A DNA stretch of 64,000 nucleotides from Vibrio sp. CDRSL-10 TSBA (GCA_039696685.1 CP155566.1:992001-1056000), one strand, 5' to 3'; positions 47,950 through 61,630 are shown, counted from the first letter of the stretch. Program-made: numbers and translations. Notes: generated by a model not told the origin, from the sequence alone.

Positions 47950-49801
47950 CTACTGCACCTGACAGGGCAGGCAGAACGCGTAGTAACCTTTCGGGTCATT
48001 GAAACTGCTCATCAGACTGGCGTCGGCACTCAACTGTTTCGCTGCCGGTTGCAGCGCTTCTGGCAGCATAGTGGCGAAATCCAATCCCAGACTGGTCCGC
48101 ACCTGAGCGAACAGGTCCTGTACAAACTGCTGCGCCGGGCTAAGTGGTTCTTCTACCCAATACAGGTTGTAGTTGTCGAGATTAGCCAGTTGCGCTGCCA
48201 GTTTGACCGCATCATCAAAATCACCCAGTTTATCAACCAGGCCATATTGTTGTGCGTCCTGACCTGTCCAGACCCGGCCCTGAGCGACTTTATCAACGGT
48301 ATCCACAGACATGTCACGGTTCTCTGCCACCAGAGAAATAAAGCGTTGATAGCCGTTTTCAATCCCCATTTGCAGTGCTTGTTTAATGCCGTCATTGAGG
48401 CCCGTCGTAACGCCGACGCCGGAGAAACGGCGAGGTGCCGACACCATCGGTGTAGATGCCAAGCTTGTTGAGCCCTTTCTCAAAGGTCGTGATGACACTG
48501 AAAATACCAATTGAACCGGTCAGTGTGGTTGGCTGAGCAACAATCTGATCACCGCCCATCGAGATCCAGTAACCGCCGGAAGCCGCCAGACTCGACATCG
48601 AGATGACCACAGGCTTGCCGGCCGCTTTGATGGCATCGATTTCGTTACGAATCACTTCCGAGGCAAAGGCACTGCCGCCCGGGCTGTCAACGCGCAACAC
48701 GACCGCTTTCACTTTGTCATCGATACGCGCTTCACGCAGTAGTGAGGCCAGGGTGTCGCCGCCGACTGTGCCGCGTGGCTGATCACCATCCATAATGGTG
48801 CCGCTGGCAACGACCACCGCGACATCGTCGGCATTCACGTCAAATTTCGGTTTCACCGATGAACGGTACTCGTAGTAGCTGACCGCATTGTAGCTGTCTT
48901 CACCATCGCTGCCGAAGGCATCCACCAGTTGTGCGCGCACTTGCTGGCGGGTGGCCAGTTCGTCGACCAGACCAGCTTTCAGTGACAGATCGGCCAGATT
49001 GCCGGAAGACTGTTTCAGCAGCGCCAGAAACTCATCCATGCTCGGGGTCAGGGTCTTGGCATCAATCTGGCGATTGGTCGCCACATCGTCCACATAGGCG
49101 CCCCATAACTGGCTTAGCCAGCGTGAAGCCGATTCGCGCGCGGCATCGGACATGTCGTCACGAATAAAAGGCTCGATAGCGGATTTATAGGTGCCGACAC
49201 GGAAAACGTGAGTGTTGACGTCGAGATTTTCCAGCAGCGTTTTGTAGTACATGTTGTAGGCACTGTAGCCACGCAGCATCACGGCGCCGTCGGGGGCCAG
49301 GAACACTTTGTCGGCATAGCTCGCCAGGTAGTACTGGCTCTGGTTGTACATATCGCCAACCGCATACACCGGCTTACCGGATGCTTTGAATTCGTTGATG
49401 GCTTTAGCGATATAACGCAACTTGGTCAGATTGGTTTCCGGCAGGTCGCGCAACGCCAGAACCAGTCCGCTGATGTGGCTGTCATCTTTGGCCTGACGCA
49501 GGGTATCAACGATATCAAACAAGACGTTCTCTTTCGGCAGGTCATCACCCAGCACAGAACCGGCAAACGAGTCGAGTGGATTGATGTAGGTGCTCTGCTC
49601 AACGACGGGGCCGGACAGGTTCAGAACCAAAGCCGAGGCTTGTCTGACGGTCGGCGCTGGTGAATCAGCATGAATGTAAATGAAATAGATAACTGCCAGG
49701 CTGAGGAGAAAAAGCAGATTGGTCAGAGCCAGTCTGATAAAGGTGATTAATTTCCAAATACCTTTGAAAATCAGACCTATAAATCGAAATATTTGTTTCA
49801 T
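47950..49801 (-). CDS. sppA: Signal peptide peptidase SppA (67K type), broken by one surplus base
   Basis: From ATG at 49801 (GGAGACA upstream) an N-terminal membrane helix (about 24-42) anchors two peptidase S49 repeats: catalytic Lys in FRVGTYKSAIEPF and Ser in ISMSSLAASGGYWISMGG. The first frame stops at 48392; the C-terminal end continues in the next frame. Removing one base at GAAAC 48424-48428 (plus) restores GTSPFSGVGVTTGLND and 616 residues, as in E. coli. It degrades released signal peptides in the inner membrane. Confidence 0.9.
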
Positions 49802-50116
49802 GTTGTCTCCAACGCAACAAGTAAATGGCTTGCTGAGGATGATACGCGGGTAATTCCGGGATAAGACAACCAAGTGAGCTACCGCTTAAGGTGAATTAGC
49901 GGTTAAACGGCAGCGCGCAGCCACAGCTTTATGGCGCGCAGCGTAACGTTGGGCCTCACCGGAGGGTCACTCTCACACAGCATCGAGTTCAGCAAAGGAG
50001 AGACGGCTTGGTTCGCCTTTAAGACCAGTCACTTGGGTATCCTCGTCATCCTACGTTATTCATTATACTCAAACAACCGCAAGATTGATCGTGGTTACAG
50101 AAATGTAAACACCTGT
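49802..50116. other. Region upstream of fadH
   Basis: About 315 bases with no credible gene between divergent sppA and fadH. Contains the sppA promoter; the fadH promoter and operator follow immediately. Confidence 0.5.
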
Positions 50117-52188
<2,072 letters not shown>

Positions 52189-52247
52189 CAGGCGTTGGTT
52201 GTAGCAGTAACTAAATTTTTCCTGACCAACAACTGATGTTAATAACT

Positions 52248-52275
52248 GATAAGGGCGCCTTCTGGCGCCCTTATC
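52248..52275. terminator. Bidirectional terminator between fadH and purU
   Basis: GATAAGGGCGCC-TTCT-GGCGCCCTTATC, twelve perfect pairs, between convergent genes. Confidence 0.8.
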
Positions 52276-52298
52276 TTATCGGTTTCGGTCAACGAGCG

Positions 52299-53132
52299 TT
52301 ACAGAATAACGGTTTTGTTGCCGTACACGAAAACATGGTCGTTGACCACTTTGCCCAGTGCTTTGCTCAGTACGCTTTTCTCAACGTCACGTCCGGCCTG
52401 CGCCATGTCTTTAGCGCTGAAGGTGTGGTCAATTGGAATCACATCCTGCTTGATGATTGGACCTTCATCGAGATCGTTGGTGACAAAGTGCGCTGTGGCA
52501 CCGATGATCTTCACACCGCGCTCGTAAGCCTGCTGATATGGGCGTGCGCCGATAAAGGCTGGCAGGAAGCTGTGGTGGATGTTGATGATCTTGTGGTGGT
52601 ACTGCTCAACAAAAGCAGGCGTCAGCACACGCATGTATTTGGCCAGCACCACGAAGTCCGGATCGTACTGGTTGATCACTTCCAGCATCTTTTGTTCATG
52701 TTCCTGACGATTGAGGCCTTCATGTGATACGCAGTGGTACGGGATATCAAATTTCTCGGTCAGTCCTTGCAGCACATCGTAGTTACCAATGACTGCAGCG
52801 ATATCGACATTGAGGCTGCCATCGAAATTCTTCATCAGGATGTCGCCCAGGCAGTGCGACTCTTTGGTGACCAGAATCACCACACGTTTGCGGGTTGAGC
52901 TGATCAGTTTGCGTTTGGCACCTTGTGGCAGTGCGTTGTCCAGGTCAGCGAGCAGGGTTTCATCGTTAAAGTAGCCCTCAAGCTCGGTGCGCATGAAAAA
53001 GTGGCCGCTGGTGTTATCCACGTATTCGCTGTTGTGGATGATGTTGAGTTGATGTTTGTAACAAATATTGGTGATCTTCGAGATCAGACCCGGCGCATCG
53101 GTACAATGCGTAAGCAGCGTTTTCTTTTCCAT
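52299..53132 (-). CDS. purU: Formyltetrahydrofolate deformylase
   Basis: 277 residues from ATG at 53132. An N-terminal ACT domain (LLTHCTDAPGLISKITN) and the formyl-transferase domain with NIHHSFLPAFIGARPYQQA, and the Asp of TNDLDEGPI (Asn-His-Asp triad). It hydrolyses 10-formyl-THF to THF and formate, balancing one-carbon pools. The promoter region upstream is about 330 bases. Confidence 0.95.
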   Translation of the reverse strand: MEKKTLLTHCTDAPGLISKITNICYKHQLNIIHNSEYVDNTSGHFFMRTELEGYFNDETLLADLDNALPQGAKRKLISSTRKRVVILVTKESHCLGDILMKNFDGSLNVDIAAVIGNYDVLQGLTEKFDIPYHCVSHEGLNRQEHEQKMLEVINQYDPDFVVLAKYMRVLTPAFVEQYHHKIINIHHSFLPAFIGARPYQQAYERGVKIIGATAHFVTNDLDEGPIIKQDVIPIDHTFSAKDMAQAGRDVEKSVLSKALGKVVNDHVFVYGNKTVIL

Positions 53133-53465
53133 TAATGACAACTTCCGTGCATTTTCTTTTTGGTTATGTACACCTTTCTGAGGTGAAGTGGTCTGCGGCA
53201 GTCGGTTCACCGGCTGGTGGTCCGAGCACGACTTCAATGAGGTCAGATGTATTACAGGGTAGGCAAGCCGGAACGGTAAGGCTGCCCAAGCAGTCTTTAT
53301 AATTAATCGATTCTCCGTATGGTTTCAACCACTATCTGGGCGCTTGGTCACATTATTTCTGGTTCGGTGATGTAACCCGTTAAGATCGCGCTGAGCGAAT
53401 CGGATTCGCACCCGGGTGGGAAAACTGCCATAATCGCCGCATTCTCTCTTTCGACAGCTCGCAGG
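53133..53465. other. Divergent region purU/yoaA
   Basis: About 330 bases with no gene. On the minus strand TTGAAA and a TATAAA-like element near 53290-53330 would give purU a leader of about 150 bases; no known riboswitch was recognised. Confidence 0.4.
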
Positions 53466-55389
53466 ATGATTGCAAAAACCTTTTCTCAGCAGGGCGCTCT
53501 GGGTAAAGCCATTCCCGGCTTTCAGGCTCGTCAGGCGCAAATCGATATGGCTGAAGCAGTGGCTAAAGCTATTGCAGACGACTCGCAGCTGGTGGTTGAG
53601 GCGGGGACGGGAACCGGCAAAACTTTCGCCTATCTGGTGCCGGCTCTGCTGAGCGGTAAGAAGGTGATCATCAGTACCGGTTCAAAAAACCTCCAGGAGC
53701 AGTTGTTTCACCGCGACCTGCCTCTGATGGTCAGTGCACTCGGTTTTCACGGCAGTGTCGCTCTGCTGAAAGGTCGGGCGAACTATCTTTGCCTCGACCG
53801 GCTCAGTCGCCAGATGGTGGAAAGTCACACCAATCAGACTGACCCGACGCTGCTGACCCAGTTAGTCAAAGTGCGCAGCTGGGCGTCGGAGACCAAAACC
53901 GGTGACCTGGGTGACTGTGATGAGCTGCCGGAAGACAGCATGATCATTCCGACCATTACCTCCACCAACGATAACTGCCTGGGTAAAGAGTGTGCCAGTT
54001 ATCAGGACTGCTTTGTGTCCAAAGCGCGCCGCAAAGCTCTGGATGCCGATGTGGTGGTGGTGAACCATCACCTGTTTCTGGCCGACCTGGCGATAAAAGA
54101 AACCGGCTTTGGCGAGCTTATCCCGGAAGCGGACGTCTTCATTTTCGATGAAGCGCATCAGTTGCCGGATATCGCCAGCCAGTATTTTGGCCAGTCAGTC
54201 TCCAGCCGTCAGATTCAGGAGCTGGCCAAAGACATCGAGATTGGTTACCGCACCGAAGCGAAAGACATGCGCCAGCTGCAAAAAGTCGGCGATAAGCTGG
54301 TGCAGTCAGCGATGGATTTACGCATCGCGCTGGGTGATACCGGTTTTCGCGGCAACTGGCGCGAGGCGATTCAGTCACCGTCAATTGCTCGTGAAGTCGA
54401 GCGGGTGCGGGAAAGTCTGGATTTTGCTATCGAAGTGCTCAAACTGGCGCTGGGCCGCAGTCAACTGCTTGATACCGCTTTTGAGCGGGCTAACTTGATC
54501 AAAGGTCGCATTGAGCGGGTATGTGATGTCTCGATTACCGGTTATTCCTACTGGTACGACACCACGCCGCGTCAGTTCAGCCTGCACATTACCCCGTTGA
54601 CCGTGGCAGATAAGTTTCACGAACAGATGGAAATGAAACAGGGCGCCTGGATCTTTACTTCGGCGACACTGGCGGTTAACGACGATTTTGGCCACTTTAC
54701 CCATCGGCTCGGATTAGAGCCGGCGGCGCAATTTTCTCTGCCCAGCCCGTTTGATTATGCGCAGCAGGCCAAATTGTGCGTGCCGCGCTATCTGCCTGAG
54801 CCGAAACAGTCCCGGCCTTGCGAATAAACTGGTCACTATGCTGGCACCTGTGATTGAGCAAAACCAGGGACGCTGCTTTTTCCTCTGCACGTCACACAGT
54901 ATGATGCGTGAACTGGGTGAGCGCTTTCGTGAACAGCTCTCTCTGCCGGTGCTGATGCAGGGCGAAACCAGTAAGCAAAAGACCCTGGCGGAATTTATGG
55001 AACTGGGTAATGCGTTGCTGGTGGCGACTGGCGCCTTCTGGGAAGGGATCGATGTTAGAGGCGATACCTTAAGCTGTGTTATCATCGATAAACTTCCGTT
55101 TACGGCACCGGACGATCCGCTGCTCAAAGCACGCATTGAAGATTGTCGTCTGCGTGGCGGCGATCCGTTTGCACAGGTTCAGTTACCCGAGGCGGTCATC
55201 ACCCTCAAACAGGGCGTCGGACGATTGATTCGCGATAAGAAAGACCAGGGAGCGCTGATCATCTGTGATAACCGTTTGGTCACCAGAGATTATGGCGGCA
55301 TCTTCCTCAGTAGTTTACCGCCCATCCCGCGAACCCGGGATCTGGATGTGGTGAAGGACTTTCTGCAACAAATACATCAGGCAAAGTAG
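53466..55389 (+). CDS. yoaA: ATP-dependent helicase YoaA (DinG family), broken by one surplus base
   Basis: Walker A EAGTGTGKTF near residue 44, DEAH box FDEAHQLPD, iron-sulfur cysteines (YLCLDRL, CLGKECASYQDC), and C-terminal motifs ATGAFWEGIDVRG and QGVGRLIRDKKDQGAL. The first frame ends at 54827; the rest continues from about 54808 in the next frame. Removing one A from GAAAC at 54803-54807 gives LPEPNSPGLANKLV and 640 residues, matching YoaA. It is an XPD-like 5'-3' DNA repair helicase. It precedes tsaB as in E. coli. Confidence 0.9.
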
Positions 55390-55466
55390 GTCTGCGAAAT
55401 TAACGGCACTCTGCCCGGGCGACTTTGTTTGGATTTATTAACAACAGCAATAATTTAGAGATATTC

Positions 55467-56168
55467 ATGAGCGCAAAAATTCTTGCCATCGATACCGCAA
55501 CCGAAGCGTGTTCGGTCGCACTCCTGGTGGGCGATAAACTGTATTCACGCAGTGAAGTCGCTCCCCGAGATCACACCAAAAAGATTCTGCCAATGGTGGA
55601 TGAGGTGCTGAAAGAAGCGGGCTTAACCCTGCAAGAGTTAGACGCGCTGGCGTTTGGTCGTGGTCCTGGCAGCTTCACCGGGGTTCGGATTGGTATCGGT
55701 ATCGCACAGGGACTGGCTTTTGGTGCCGACTTGCCGATGATCGGTGTTTCGACTCTGGCGGCAATGGCTCAGGGCGCTTACCGGACTCAGGGTGCAACCC
55801 ATGTGGCGTGTGCGATTGATGCGCGTATGAGTGAAGTGTACTGGGGACGTTATGCACGTCAGACCGACGGCACCTGGCTGACCGTGGATGAAGAGTGCGT
55901 GATCCCGCCACAGGCCCTGACAGATAATGTCACCGCGGATGAGCAGACCTGGACAACAGTGGGGACCGGTTGGGATGCTTATGCTGAGGAACTGGTGACG
56001 CTACCACTCACGACTCAAAGCAGTGAAGTGCTTTACCCGCAGGCGCAGGACATGGTGATTCTGGCCAAGCAGGCTTTTGAGCAAGGTCACACCGTCGCAG
56101 TGGCAGACTCCAGTCCGGTCTATCTGCGTGATACTGTGGCGTGGAAAAAACTGCCAGGTCGTGAATAA
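55467..56168 (+). CDS. tsaB: tRNA N6-threonylcarbamoyladenosine biosynthesis protein TsaB
   Basis: 233 residues. ASKHA fold start [15 protein letters not shown] and the family motif [21 protein letters not shown]. It is an inactive TsaD-like protein that acts with TsaD and TsaE in t6A37 formation on ANN-decoding tRNAs. The ATG at 55467 is preceded by TTAGAG. It lies between yoaA and slp in conserved order. Confidence 0.94.
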   Translation: MSAKILAIDTATEACSVALLVGDKLYSRSEVAPRDHTKKILPMVDEVLKEAGLTLQELDALAFGRGPGSFTGVRIGIGIAQGLAFGADLPMIGVSTLAAMAQGAYRTQGATHVACAIDARMSEVYWGRYARQTDGTWLTVDEECVIPPQALTDNVTADEQTWTTVGTGWDAYAEELVTLPLTTQSSEVLYPQAQDMVILAKQAFEQGHTVAVADSSPVYLRDTVAWKKLPGRE

Positions 56169-56184
56169 CGCCGAGTTGCGCAAT

Positions 56185-56280
56185 ATAAGTTAGTTACAGG
56201 CCATAAGCTAAGCTAAGTTACAGGCCATAAGTTAAGTTACAGACTATAAGTTAAGTCGCAAACCATAACTTGTTGACCTG
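56185..56280. repeat. Imperfect tandem repeat, about 19-bp unit
   Basis: Four to five copies of ATAAGTTAAGTTACAGGCC with unit-length variation between tsaB and the next gene. Confidence 0.7.
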
Positions 56281-56515
56281 ACCGTAATTAACGTAACAGT
56301 CACTGACCTAAGTCTGATGACTCACTTTCGGGTCAGTTCACCACCTTCGGGCAGCCTTGCCGGTGAGTGAATATCAGGAGCCGCTGCATCAAGCGCCGTC
56401 ATCGAATGTTGGGATACGGCGGCTTGGATAGGATGCATAATGCGGCTCTTTGGTCCAGAATGAAAGTGACCCCTATTCAACCGGAACTTCCTTCTTTAAC
56501 CGGAGCGGACACAGT

Positions 56516-56815
56516 ATGGTTTCAATTAACGGACTGCCACCCGCAAGGATTCCGGGTAGCAACCGGACATCCAAAGCGAAGAAGAAGCCGCAGGCAGAAC
56601 AGGCTGGGTCTGAAGTCGCCGAGACCAGCAAAGTCGCCACGGCGGTGTCTAATTCTATCCGCAATATGAATCCGTCTGACTTTCAGCGTGCCCAGGTACA
56701 GTATGATCTGCCGGAAGGGCGATCGAGAAGGGCGTTAGAGGAGTATATGGATATCATGAATCACTCCAGAAAAGAGGAACTGGCTCAGTTACTCGGGGTC
56801 GATATCTATATCTGA
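56516..56815 (+). CDS. Small basic protein of unknown function
   Basis: 99 residues from ATG at 56516 (GGAG ten bases upstream). N-terminal MVSINGLPPARIPGSNRT and a Lys/Gln-rich stretch, then a helical C-terminal half (MNPSDFQRAQVQYDLPEGRS, EYMDIMNHSRKEELAQLLG). Not assignable to a known family by eye. It lies between tsaB and slp. Confidence 0.65.
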   Translation: MVSINGLPPARIPGSNRTSKAKKKPQAEQAGSEVAETSKVATAVSNSIRNMNPSDFQRAQVQYDLPEGRSRRALEEYMDIMNHSRKEELAQLLGVDIYI

Positions 56816-56849
56816 TTAATAGCCGTGACATCGAATCGCTTAGTATCTG

Positions 56850-56921
56850 TGTTTGAGCGAGTTATGTGTTAGGGAACGATGTCTGAGCGAACTATGTCTT
56901 AACGAACTATGTCTGAGCGAA
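56850..56921. repeat. Imperfect tandem repeat, about 16-20-bp unit
   Basis: Variants of AACTATGTCTGAGCGA recur three to four times directly before the slp-like gene. Confidence 0.6.
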
Positions 56922-56934
56922 AAGGGGACACATC

Positions 56935-57492
56935 ATGAAATGTTTTCAGCTTCAGTCCGTCATTACCGTCCTGGCAGCTTTGTTGCTGTCAGCCTGCGCC
57001 ACTTTACCTGCCCAACTTACTGCCAAGAGCGACAGTGTGATTAGCGATTATGCCCGCTGGAGTGAGATTGATCCGGCCAGTCAGGCCGAAGTTCGTCTCG
57101 GTGGCGTGATTGCCAGCGTCACCAATCTGGCTGATAAAACCCGGATTGAAATCGTTAATCTGCCGATTGATGATGTGGGTCGCCCGAGTCTGACCAGCGA
57201 GCCACAGGGGCGCTTTGTTGCGTATGTGAACGGCTTCCTTGATCCGATCACCTATGGCCAGGGACGTCTGATTACTCTGGTCGGTACCACTACATCGCCG
57301 GAGATGGGCAAGGTCGGTGAATTCGAGCAAATGCTGCCGGTGATGAATGCCAGCGGCTATTATCTGTGGAAAGTCACTGAGCGGGTAGTGATTGACGATA
57401 TCGGTCCTTATCATTACCCGTGCCGCAATTTCTACTGTCGTCATTTTGATGATTTCCCCCGCGACGGCAGAGTTATCCAAGAAGTGAAATAA
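56935..57492 (+). CDS. Slp family outer membrane lipoprotein
   Basis: 185 residues. Lipobox LLLSAC at about residues 17-22; then Slp-family features (RLGGVIASVTNLADKTRIEI, GRLITLVGTTT). E. coli Slp is starvation-induced; YeaY sits at this same position next to fadD. The stop overlaps the start of the hydrolase gene (TAATG). Confidence 0.88.
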   Translation: MKCFQLQSVITVLAALLLSACATLPAQLTAKSDSVISDYARWSEIDPASQAEVRLGGVIASVTNLADKTRIEIVNLPIDDVGRPSLTSEPQGRFVAYVNGFLDPITYGQGRLITLVGTTTSPEMGKVGEFEQMLPVMNASGYYLWKVTERVVIDDIGPYHYPCRNFYCRHFDDFPRDGRVIQEVK

Positions 57493-58349
57493 TGCTGCGT
57501 TCAACCTCTTATTCGATAGCCGGTGGCCAGCTTGCTGCGCTGGAAACCGGTGACCCGCAAACGGCCGAATTTTCGGTCGTTTTTTTACATGGCTGGATGG
57601 ACAATGCCGCCAGTTTTATCTCGGTAATGGCCGAGCTGCAGCAGCGCTGGCCAAGTGCGCATCTGTGTGCATTGGATCTGCCCGGGCATGGTTTATCCAG
57701 CCATAAGGCGGATAACCACTTTTATCCATTTCATCACTATATTGACGATATATACCAATTTTTGGCGCATTTTTCGGCAAACAGACGGATATTAGTGGGT
57801 CATTCACTTGGTGCATTAATCGCAAGTTGCTATAGTGCCGCCTTTCCTGACCAAGTGGTAGGATTAGTTCAGATTGAAGGGCTGGCCCCTTTGTCCGAAG
57901 CGCCCGAACTCAGTGTTGAGCGTTTACGGCGCGGCGTGCTCAGCCGCCAGCGTCTGCGGCGTAAACCGGAGCGTGGCTATAGCAGCTTTGAGCAGGCAGT
58001 GGAGCGACGGGCCGTAGCCAATCAGATTGCCGCGCCCTTAATCGCGCCGGTGGTGGAACGAGGCATTGCCGAAGTGGACGGACAATGGCGCTGGCGCCAT
58101 GACAGCGGGCTGAAAGGTGAGTCGTTATATCGCATGGCCCCTGAGCATGCAGAAGCGATCATGGCGCAGATACGCTGCGTACAGCGCGTCATTCTGGGTG
58201 AGCAAGGTTACCCTCATTTAAAAGAGGATCGACGCATTTACCCCGATGATCGCCTGGAGATGTTTACTATTTCTGGTGGTCACCATTGCCATCTTGAGCA
58301 ACCCGCCCTCGTCGCAGAACTAATTTTAGGCTTAGTTAACAAAATTTAA
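57492..58349 (+). CDS. Alpha/beta hydrolase
   Basis: 285 residues. FLHGWMDNAASF (oxyanion region), nucleophile Ser in LVGHSLGALIAS, and catalytic His in SGGHHCHLEQP. The substrate is unknown. It overlaps slp by one base, and fadD follows about 110 bases later; a lipid-related esterase role is possible from context only. Confidence 0.85.
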   Translation: MLRSTSYSIAGGQLAALETGDPQTAEFSVVFLHGWMDNAASFISVMAELQQRWPSAHLCALDLPGHGLSSHKADNHFYPFHHYIDDIYQFLAHFSANRRILVGHSLGALIASCYSAAFPDQVVGLVQIEGLAPLSEAPELSVERLRRGVLSRQRLRRKPERGYSSFEQAVERRAVANQIAAPLIAPVVERGIAEVDGQWRWRHDSGLKGESLYRMAPEHAEAIMAQIRCVQRVILGEQGYPHLKEDRRIYPDDRLEMFTISGGHHCHLEQPALVAELILGLVNKI

Positions 58350-58456
58350 ACAAGTGTTTGAGACTTTCGTGCTCAAGCTCGCCGGCTGTGCTGTAATAGC
58401 ATCATTCTAATAATGATAAACGATAATAATGCCAGCCTATGACGAGGAGTTTTACC

Positions 58457-60154
58457 GTGGATAAACCTTGGCTCTCACGTTATCCAAGTGATGTACCGGA
58501 AAGCATAAATCCGGACCAATATCTGTCATTGGTCGAAATGTTCGAGCAATCTGCCCGTCAGTATGCCGATCAGCCTGCGTTCATTAACATGGGGTCAGTG
58601 ATGACCTACCGTAAACTGGAGGAGCGAAGCCGGGCGTTTGCGGCTTACCTGCAGAACGAACTCAAGTTGAAAAAGGGCGACCGCGTCGCACTGATGATGC
58701 CTAACCTGCTGCAGTATCCGGTTGCGCTGTTCGGCATTCTGCGAGCGGGTATGATTGCCGTGAACGTTAACCCGCTGTATACCCCTCGCGAGCTGGAGCA
58801 TCAGCTCAACGATGCAGATGTGCGCGCGATCGTGATTGTTTCCAACTTTGCCAATACGCTGGAGCAGATTGTCGCCAATACCGCCGTCAAGCATGTGGTG
58901 CTGACCAGCCTGGGTCAGATGCTGCCGCGTGCCAAAGGCACGGTGGTGGATTTTGTCGTTAAGTACATCAAAGGCATGGTGCCGAAGTACAATCTGCCCG
59001 GTGCGATCTCGATGCGCAAAGCGCTGCACAAAGGGCGTCGCCTGCAATACGTCAAACCCTTTATGTCCGGTGAAGACATTGCTTTTCTGCAATACACCGG
59101 CGGCACCACGGGTGTGGCCAAAGGGGCAATTCTGACCCACCGCAACATGGTCGCAAACGTGCTGCAGGCAAAAGGAGCCTATGGCCCGGTACTGCGTGAA
59201 GGGCGTGAGCTGGTGGTGACAGCACTGCCGCTTTATCACGTGTTTGCCCTGACGGTGAACTGCCTGCTGTTTATTGAAATGGGCGCGCAGAATCTGCTGA
59301 TCACCAACCCGCGTGATATTCCCGGCTTTATTAAAGAGCTGCAAAAGCATCCGTTTACCGCGATTACCGGGGTGAACACCCTGTTCAATGCGCTAGTCAA
59401 TAATGAAGATTTCCGTGAACTTGATTTCAGCAATATGACCCTGTCGGTCGGCGGTGGTATGGCGGTGCAGCGCGCGGTAGCCGAGAAGTGGAAAAAGATC
59501 ACCGGTATCCATTTGCTGGAAGGTTATGGTCTGACCGAGTGTTCGCCTCTGGTGACCGGCAACCCGCATGATTTGGTGGATTACTCCGGTGCGATTGGTC
59601 TGCCGGTGCCTTCGACTGAAGCGCGTATCGTCGATGAAGAGGGCAATGTGCTGGCGTTTGATCAGACCGGTGAACTTCAGGTGCGTGGCCCGCAGGTGAT
59701 GCAGGGTTACTGGCAGCGCCCGGAAGCGACCAAAGAAGTGATCGATCAGGACGGCTGGCTGTCGACCGGTGATATCGTGCGCTTCGATGAGCAGGGTATG
59801 ATTTATATTGTCGATCGCAAGAAGGACATGATTTTGGTGTCCGGTTTTAACGTCTATCCGAATGAGATTGAAGATGTGGTGGCGCTTAACAGCAAGGTGC
59901 TGGAAGTGGCGGCGATCGGCCAGTCGCACGAAGTGTCCGGTGAAGTGGTCAAGGTTTACGTAGTGAAAAGCGATGCCAGCCTGACCAAAGACGAAGTGAT
60001 TGCTCACTGCCGCAAGCATCTGACCGGCTACAAGGTGCCCAAATTGGTCGAGTTTCGCGACGAACTGCCGAAAAGTAACGTGGGCAAAATCCTGCGCCGG
60101 GTACTGCGGGAAGAGAATGAAGCACAGCATGCGGAGCAGAGAAAAAGCGCGTAA
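58457..60154 (+). CDS. fadD: Long-chain-fatty-acid-CoA ligase
   Basis: 565 residues from GTG at 58457; this start has GAGGAG seven bases upstream and yields [20 protein letters not shown], matching FadD starts, so the ATG at 58439 (which overlaps this Shine-Dalgarno) is unlikely. AMP-binding motif [19 protein letters not shown] and acyl-CoA ligase motifs GYGLTECSP and DGWLSTGDI are intact. It activates imported fatty acids to acyl-CoA at the inner membrane, feeding FadIJ and FadH. No FadR-like site was seen upstream. Confidence 0.95.
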   Translation: MDKPWLSRYPSDVPESINPDQYLSLVEMFEQSARQYADQPAFINMGSVMTYRKLEERSRAFAAYLQNELKLKKGDRVALMMPNLLQYPVALFGILRAGMIAVNVNPLYTPRELEHQLNDADVRAIVIVSNFANTLEQIVANTAVKHVVLTSLGQMLPRAKGTVVDFVVKYIKGMVPKYNLPGAISMRKALHKGRRLQYVKPFMSGEDIAFLQYTGGTTGVAKGAILTHRNMVANVLQAKGAYGPVLREGRELVVTALPLYHVFALTVNCLLFIEMGAQNLLITNPRDIPGFIKELQKHPFTAITGVNTLFNALVNNEDFRELDFSNMTLSVGGGMAVQRAVAEKWKKITGIHLLEGYGLTECSPLVTGNPHDLVDYSGAIGLPVPSTEARIVDEEGNVLAFDQTGELQVRGPQVMQGYWQRPEATKEVIDQDGWLSTGDIVRFDEQGMIYIVDRKKDMILVSGFNVYPNEIEDVVALNSKVLEVAAIGQSHEVSGEVVKVYVVKSDASLTKDEVIAHCRKHLTGYKVPKLVEFRDELPKSNVGKILRRVLREENEAQHAEQRKSA

Positions 60155-60276
60155 CGCCTGTACCATCATTTAATGTTTACTGCTATTTAGTGCTACAATG
60201 CCGACTTTATTTGTCGGCATTTTTATTCCCATGGAGTCAGGGCGATTTCAGCAGGGAGCCTTAAAGCGAGCCATTT

Positions 60277-61393
60277 GTGAATTATCAGATAATCAATCAA
60301 CTCAATGATCTTCAACGTGTCTGCAGCCTGGCACGTGACGCAGACGTGGTGATGCTGGACACTGAATTTGTCCGCACCCGTACTTTTTACCCGCAGCTGG
60401 GCCTGATTCAGTTGTTCGATGGCGAGAAACCTGTCGCTGATTGACCCGCAGGCGCTGGACGAGATGTCTCCGTTTGTTGAACTGCTGCAGGATACCTCGG
60501 TACTGAAAGTACTGCATGCCTGTGGTGAAGACATTGAAGTGTTCAAAAACAGCTTCGGCTGTGTGCCGTTTCCTATGGTTGATACCCAAATCATGGCCGC
60601 GTTTCTGGGCTATGGTCTGTCGACCGGCTTTGCGGCACTGGCGCAGGATCTGCTGGGCGTTGAACTGGATAAAAGCGAATCGCGTACTGACTGGCTGGCC
60701 CGCCCGCTGTCGCAAAAGCAGCTGGAATACGCAGCAGCAGATGTGTTTTATCTGCTGCCGATGTATGAGCAGTTGCTGGATCGAGTGACGAAAGCAGGCT
60801 GGTGGGAAGCGGCGCAGCAGGAGTCTGAACTGCTGTCGGATAAGCGTGTTCGCGTCAGCGATCCGGAGCGTGCCTACCTGGATATCAAGGGTGCCTGGCA
60901 ACTTAAACCGCGTGAACTGGCGGTACTCAAGCCTCTGGCGACCTGGCGTTATAATGAAGCGGTTAAACGCGATTTGGCGCTCAACTTTGTGATTCGTGAA
61001 AATGATTTGCTGACCATCGCCCGTCTTGCGCTACGCAGTCCGAAACGGATGGAAGAAGAGGGCATTGACCCACATGTGATTCGTCGTCACAGCAGTAAAA
61101 TCATCACGCTGGTCAAAGCTGCACAGCAGACGCCACCGGATCAGTATCCGGCTAAAATCGTGCCGCTGATGGATTGTCCGGGCTATAAGCAGCTGTTCAA
61201 AAAGCTTAAAGATGAAGTGAAAAATGTGTCACAAACATCAGGTCTGGCGGCTGAGTTCCTGGCTTCCAAAAAGCAGATCAACCAGCTTTTGAACTGGGTT
61301 TGGTTTGAAGATAAAGATCCGGGCAAACTGCCTGATCTGATGCAAAGCTGGCGACAGCCGTTGCTGGGTGACAAATTACTGGCTCTGGTTTAA
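60277..61393 (+). CDS. rnd: Ribonuclease D, broken by one surplus base
   Basis: GTG start at 60277 gives VNYQIINQLNDLQ and the DEDD Exo I motif LDTEFVRTRTFYPQLGL. That frame stops at 60444; the remaining catalytic and HRDC regions (ACGEDIEVFKNSFG, LDKSESRTDWLARPLS) are in the next frame. Removing one A from GAAAC at 60426-60430 yields FDGENLSLIDPQALD and a 371-residue RNase D. It trims tRNA and other RNA 3' ends. It follows fadD as in E. coli. Confidence 0.9.
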
Positions 61394-61426
61394 TACCGGT
61401 CAGCCGCTCACGCTCCATTGTTTATG

Positions 61427-61457
61427 AAAAACCGGCCCTGGGCCGGTTTTTTCTTTT
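61427..61457 (+). terminator. Terminator of rnd
   Basis: ACCGGCCC / GGGCCGGT hairpin followed by a run of six T residues. Confidence 0.85.
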
Positions 61458-61630
61458 TGATTGAGCGAGAATGATGTGAGAGCACAGGTTATTGTCATCG
61501 CGGGTTATGCCTGCCGGATCGCAAAGCACTGACCCCACTGTGCTATGATATGGATTCGATTGATTATTCTTTATTGCGCGGTGCTGGCGTATAGGCCGGG
61601 GCACGGCGGTTAAGGTTGAAAAGGAATCCA

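Noticed and set aside
53133..53465. Riboswitch in the purU leader
   Set aside because: The leader did not match the glycine, tetrahydrofolate or cobalamin classes by eye.
56185..56280. CRISPR array
   Set aside because: Repeats are contiguous and imperfect with no spacers and no cas genes in the window.
56853..57044. 63-residue ORF rich in Leu/Cys/Glu before slp
   Set aside because: It is the translation of the tandem repeat array and overlaps slp in another frame.
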